A DNA stretch of 23,559 nucleotides from JAGLSB01 sp023135955 (GTDB lineage Bacteria > Bacteroidota > Bacteroidia > Bacteroidales > GCA-2748055): assembly GCA_030673645.1 (NCBI GenBank), contig DAOVIO010000049.1, positions 1 to 23,559 on the forward strand, in the 5' to 3' direction. A program made the position numbers and the translations under genes. The notes below the pieces were generated by a model, which was not told the DNA's origin, searched no databases, and worked only from the letters and a program-made list of their open reading frames with translations. Below are positions 21,911-23,559 of the stretch, piece by piece; position 1 is the first letter of the stretch; each line of letters begins with the position of its first letter.

Positions 21911-21928
21911 GTGAAAGTTCATGATCAA

Positions 21929-22579
21929 ATGAATGAAAAGAAGCAATTTATATTAAGTCTGGTTTTCCCGGGCTTTTTTCTTTTTCTACTCTGGTTTTTC
22001 AAATTTATTGAATTTGGACTGGAAACAGATCTGGCTTTCCTTGGTATTTACCCCCAAAAATTGCAAGGACTTTCAGGGATTATTACTGCTCCATTGGTCC
22101 ATGCCGATATAAAGCACCTATTCGACAACTCAATTCCTGTTTTCTTCTTATCCCTGGCATTATTTTATTTTTATCGGGAAGTATCATATCAGGTTTTCTT
22201 TCTTTCCTATCTTAGCACAGGACTACTTGTATGGCTTGTAGGCCGTGAGGCTTATCATATTGGTGCCAGTGGAATAATATATAGCCTTGCAGCATTTTTA
22301 TTTGTTTCAGGTATCCTCCGAAAAAACAGAAATTTGTTAGCTATTTCATTATTGGTTACATTTCTTTATGGATCAATGATCTGGGGACTTCTTCCTTACG
22401 ATTATAAAATAAGTTGGGAATCTCACCTTATGGGAGCTATCACAGGAGTTGCTCTGGCATTTATTTACAGGAAATATGGACCTGAACCTGATATCAACGT
22501 TATTCCTGAAGATATCGATGAGGAAGAAGCTGAATTAATTTCGAAGGAAGCTTCGGAGGAAAAGGATTTTAAGAAATAG
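21929..22579 (+). CDS. Rhomboid-family intramembrane serine protease
   Basis: The 216-residue multipass protein has the rhomboid signature: HADIKHLFDNS (58-68), whose His and Asn shape the oxyanion hole, GASG with the nucleophile S114 (112-115), and H166 in SWESHLMGAITG, completing the Ser-His dyad. About six hydrophobic segments are present. Residues 184-216 form an acidic cytoplasmic tail (IPEDIDEEEAELISKEASEEKDF). A GTG at 21911 is in frame, but the ATG at 21929 gives a normal MNEKKQF start and avoids the ilvA remnant. Rhomboids cleave transmembrane segments of other membrane proteins; the substrate is unknown. With ilvA lost and no terminator visible, it may be read from the ilv promoter. 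Confidence 0.9.
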   Translation: MNEKKQFILSLVFPGFFLFLLWFFKFIEFGLETDLAFLGIYPQKLQGLSGIITAPLVHADIKHLFDNSIPVFFLSLALFYFYREVSYQVFFLSYLSTGLLVWLVGREAYHIGASGIIYSLAAFLFVSGILRKNRNLLAISLLVTFLYGSMIWGLLPYDYKISWESHLMGAITGVALAFIYRKYGPEPDINVIPEDIDEEEAELISKEASEEKDFKK

Positions 22580-22583
22580 TTTC

Positions 22584-22616
22584 GCTGCTTTGGGAATACC
22601 TCCATTCCTATGCAGC
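22584..22616 (+). other. Imperfect hairpin after the rhomboid gene
   Basis: GCTGC (22584-22588) pairs with GCAGC (22612-22616), and GGAAT (22593-22597) with ATTCC (22604-22608), with unpaired bulges between. It lies 5 nt after the rhomboid stop. There is no T-run, so termination is doubtful. Confidence 0.35.
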
Positions 22617-22626
22617 ATAGCCATCC

Positions 22627-22647
22627 ATGACAATTACTATTTGTCAT
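22627..22647. promoter_or_regulatory. Inverted repeat upstream of the YciO-like gene
   Basis: ATGACAA (22627-22633) and TTGTCAT (22641-22647) are perfect 7-bp arms with a 7-nt spacer, 38 nt before the ATG at 22685. The shape suits a dimeric-repressor operator or an mRNA hairpin. The same arms, in the opposite order, occur in the ilv leader. Confidence 0.4.
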
Positions 22648-22684
22648 TATTTATCTTACTTTAGCAAATTAATTAATTTTTACA

Positions 22685-23323
22685 ATGTTATTGAAGCTTT
22701 ATGAAGAAAATCCGGATCCCCGTTTGGTAAGGATACTAACTGAAACTCTCGAAAAAGGTGGTGTGATTATTTATCCCACCGATACTGTATATGGGATAGG
22801 TTGTGACATTTATAATCATAAAGCCGTGGAAAAAATTGCACAAATTAAAGGAGTAAAATCTGATAAAGCGAATTTCTCGTTTATTGTGTCCGATTTAAGT
22901 AGTCTATCCGAATACACAAAATGGGTCAACAATGAGACTTTTAGAATTATGAAAAAGGCTCTGCCGGGTCCTTTCACATTTATTCTTCATGCCAGCTCAT
23001 CGGTTCCTAAAATATTAAAAAATAAGAAAAAAACAGTCGGATTAAGAATCCCTTCCAACAGGATAATTCTTGAGATTGTAAAAGAATTAGGACATCCTAT
23101 TCTGACAACTTCCCTTCTCGACAGTGATGAAATTATCGAATATTCAACCGATCCAGAATTAATTTATGAAGATTATAAAAACAAAGTCGATATTGTAATT
23201 GATGGCGGATTTGGTGGCAATATCCCATCAACTATAATTGATTGCACTGGAGAAAGACCGGTAATTGTAAGAGAAGGAGCTGGTTTAGAAGAATTTGACT
23301 TGCCGGGGATTTCGTTTAATTAG
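22685..23323 (+). CDS. YciO/YrdC/Sua5-family protein (L-threonylcarbamoyladenylate synthase-like)
   Basis: The 212-residue protein has the YrdC fold signatures: YPTDTVYGIGCDI (30-42), the KGVKSDKANFSF segment (55-66), LPGPFTFIL (93-101), KTVGLRIPSN (116-125), LTTSL (140-144), a STIIDCTG strand (182-189) and REGAG (196-200). TsaC/Sua5 makes threonylcarbamoyl-AMP for t6A37 in tRNA. The sequence is closer, to my eye, to E. coli YciO than to TsaC: the stretch after KG lacks the RP..KPL pattern of TsaC and reads like YciO's (NF..., DLS.LS.Y). Whether it makes t6A or has another role is unresolved. It is the last gene before the terminal repeat array, and I see no terminator. Confidence 0.85.
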   Translation: MLLKLYEENPDPRLVRILTETLEKGGVIIYPTDTVYGIGCDIYNHKAVEKIAQIKGVKSDKANFSFIVSDLSSLSEYTKWVNNETFRIMKKALPGPFTFILHASSSVPKILKNKKKTVGLRIPSNRIILEIVKELGHPILTTSLLDSDEIIEYSTDPELIYEDYKNKVDIVIDGGFGGNIPSTIIDCTGERPVIVREGAGLEEFDLPGISFN

Positions 23324-23559
23324 GATGGTTGGGGGAAGGTTACTGGTTTCAGGTTTCTGGTTTCAGATAAGACTAAAACTTGAAACCTTAAACAGCGACT
23401 GAAAGCAAACCTGAAACCTCAAACCTTAAACAGCAACTGAAAGGAGCAAACCTGAAACCTCAAACCTTAAACAGCGACTGAAAGCAAACCTGAAACCTCA
23501 AACCTTAAACAGCAACTGAAAGGAGCAAACCTGAAACCTCAAACCTTAAACAGCGACTG
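23324..23559. repeat. Alternating 41/38-bp tandem repeat array, cut by the window end
   Basis: After a short inverted lead-in, GGTTTCAGGTTTCTGGTTTC (23345-23364), units start with CAAACCTGAAACCTCAAACC. A partial first copy ends at 23405; then come 23406-23446 (41 bp, AGCAACTGAAAGGAG end), 23447-23484 (38 bp, AGCGACTGAAAG end), 23485-23525 (41 bp) and 23526-23559 (38-bp type, cut off). Long and short forms alternate, making a 79-bp higher-order period. The period is not a multiple of 3, so the array is not coding. The lead-in is complementary to unit sequence and could fold back on it. Confidence 0.9.

Noticed and set aside
23345..23559. Terminal repeat array as a CRISPR
   Set aside because: Units are directly contiguous with no unique spacers between them; it is an ordinary tandem repeat.

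Overview
The window looks like a chromosomal segment of a Bacteroidota bacterium, probably class Bacteroidia; the order cannot be fixed by eye. It is AT-rich. Several promoters fit the Bacteroidota pattern (TTTG/TTG, about 18-21 nt, then TAnnTTTG), and starts lack obvious Shine-Dalgarno sequences. Family-level markers agree: a TamL-type Omp85 barrel, DUF4199, a Bacteroidota-style LuxC-like acyl-CoA reductase, a pRiA4b ORF-3-like protein before miaA, an ilvD-B-N-C(-A) operon and tandem noncoding repeats between genes. No phage, IS, plasmid, CRISPR or tRNA was found. Most genes are core metabolism or housekeeping.

Layout. (1) 1-4040: the 3' end of an outer-membrane Omp85/TamL gene, then class II fructose-bisphosphate aldolase and GAPDH, each with its own promoter signal, with short repeats in the gaps and a strong bidirectional terminator after GAPDH. 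(2) 4056-5690, minus strand: a FtsX/MacB-type ABC permease followed by a SiaC/DUF1987 protein. (3) 5878-8142: mitochondrial-type aconitase, tail-to-tail with a CPA2/Kef antiporter carrying RCK domains (8137-10161, minus). (4) 10356-13228: a compact four-gene unit, acyl-CoA reductase, pRiA4b ORF-3-like protein, miaA and a Nudix hydrolase. (5) 13223-15839, minus: DUF4199 protein, DPM1/GtrB-like glycosyltransferase and GT4 glycosyltransferase, divergent from the SRP RNA gene (about 15958-16061). (6) 16219-21910: the branched-chain amino acid operon ilvD-ilvB-ilvN-ilvC, preceded by a promoter, a 20-codon leader peptide rich in Leu/Val/Ile and a terminator/antiterminator pair, and followed by a decayed ilvA remnant. 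(7) 21929-23323: a rhomboid protease and a YciO/Sua5-family protein, ending in an alternating 41/38-bp tandem repeat that runs off the window.

The strongest regulatory finding is the ilv leader. Its geometry is that of classical ribosome-mediated transcription attenuation: the leader stop codon overlaps the antiterminator strand, and a perfect U-tailed hairpin lies just before ilvD. The second is that the threonine deaminase gene expected at the operon end survives only as about 190 bp of frameshifted N-terminal sequence. The four reactions of the common valine/isoleucine pathway are therefore encoded here, but the step that makes 2-oxobutyrate is not. I see no clearly novel protein system; the interest lies in RNA regulation, gene decay and repeats.
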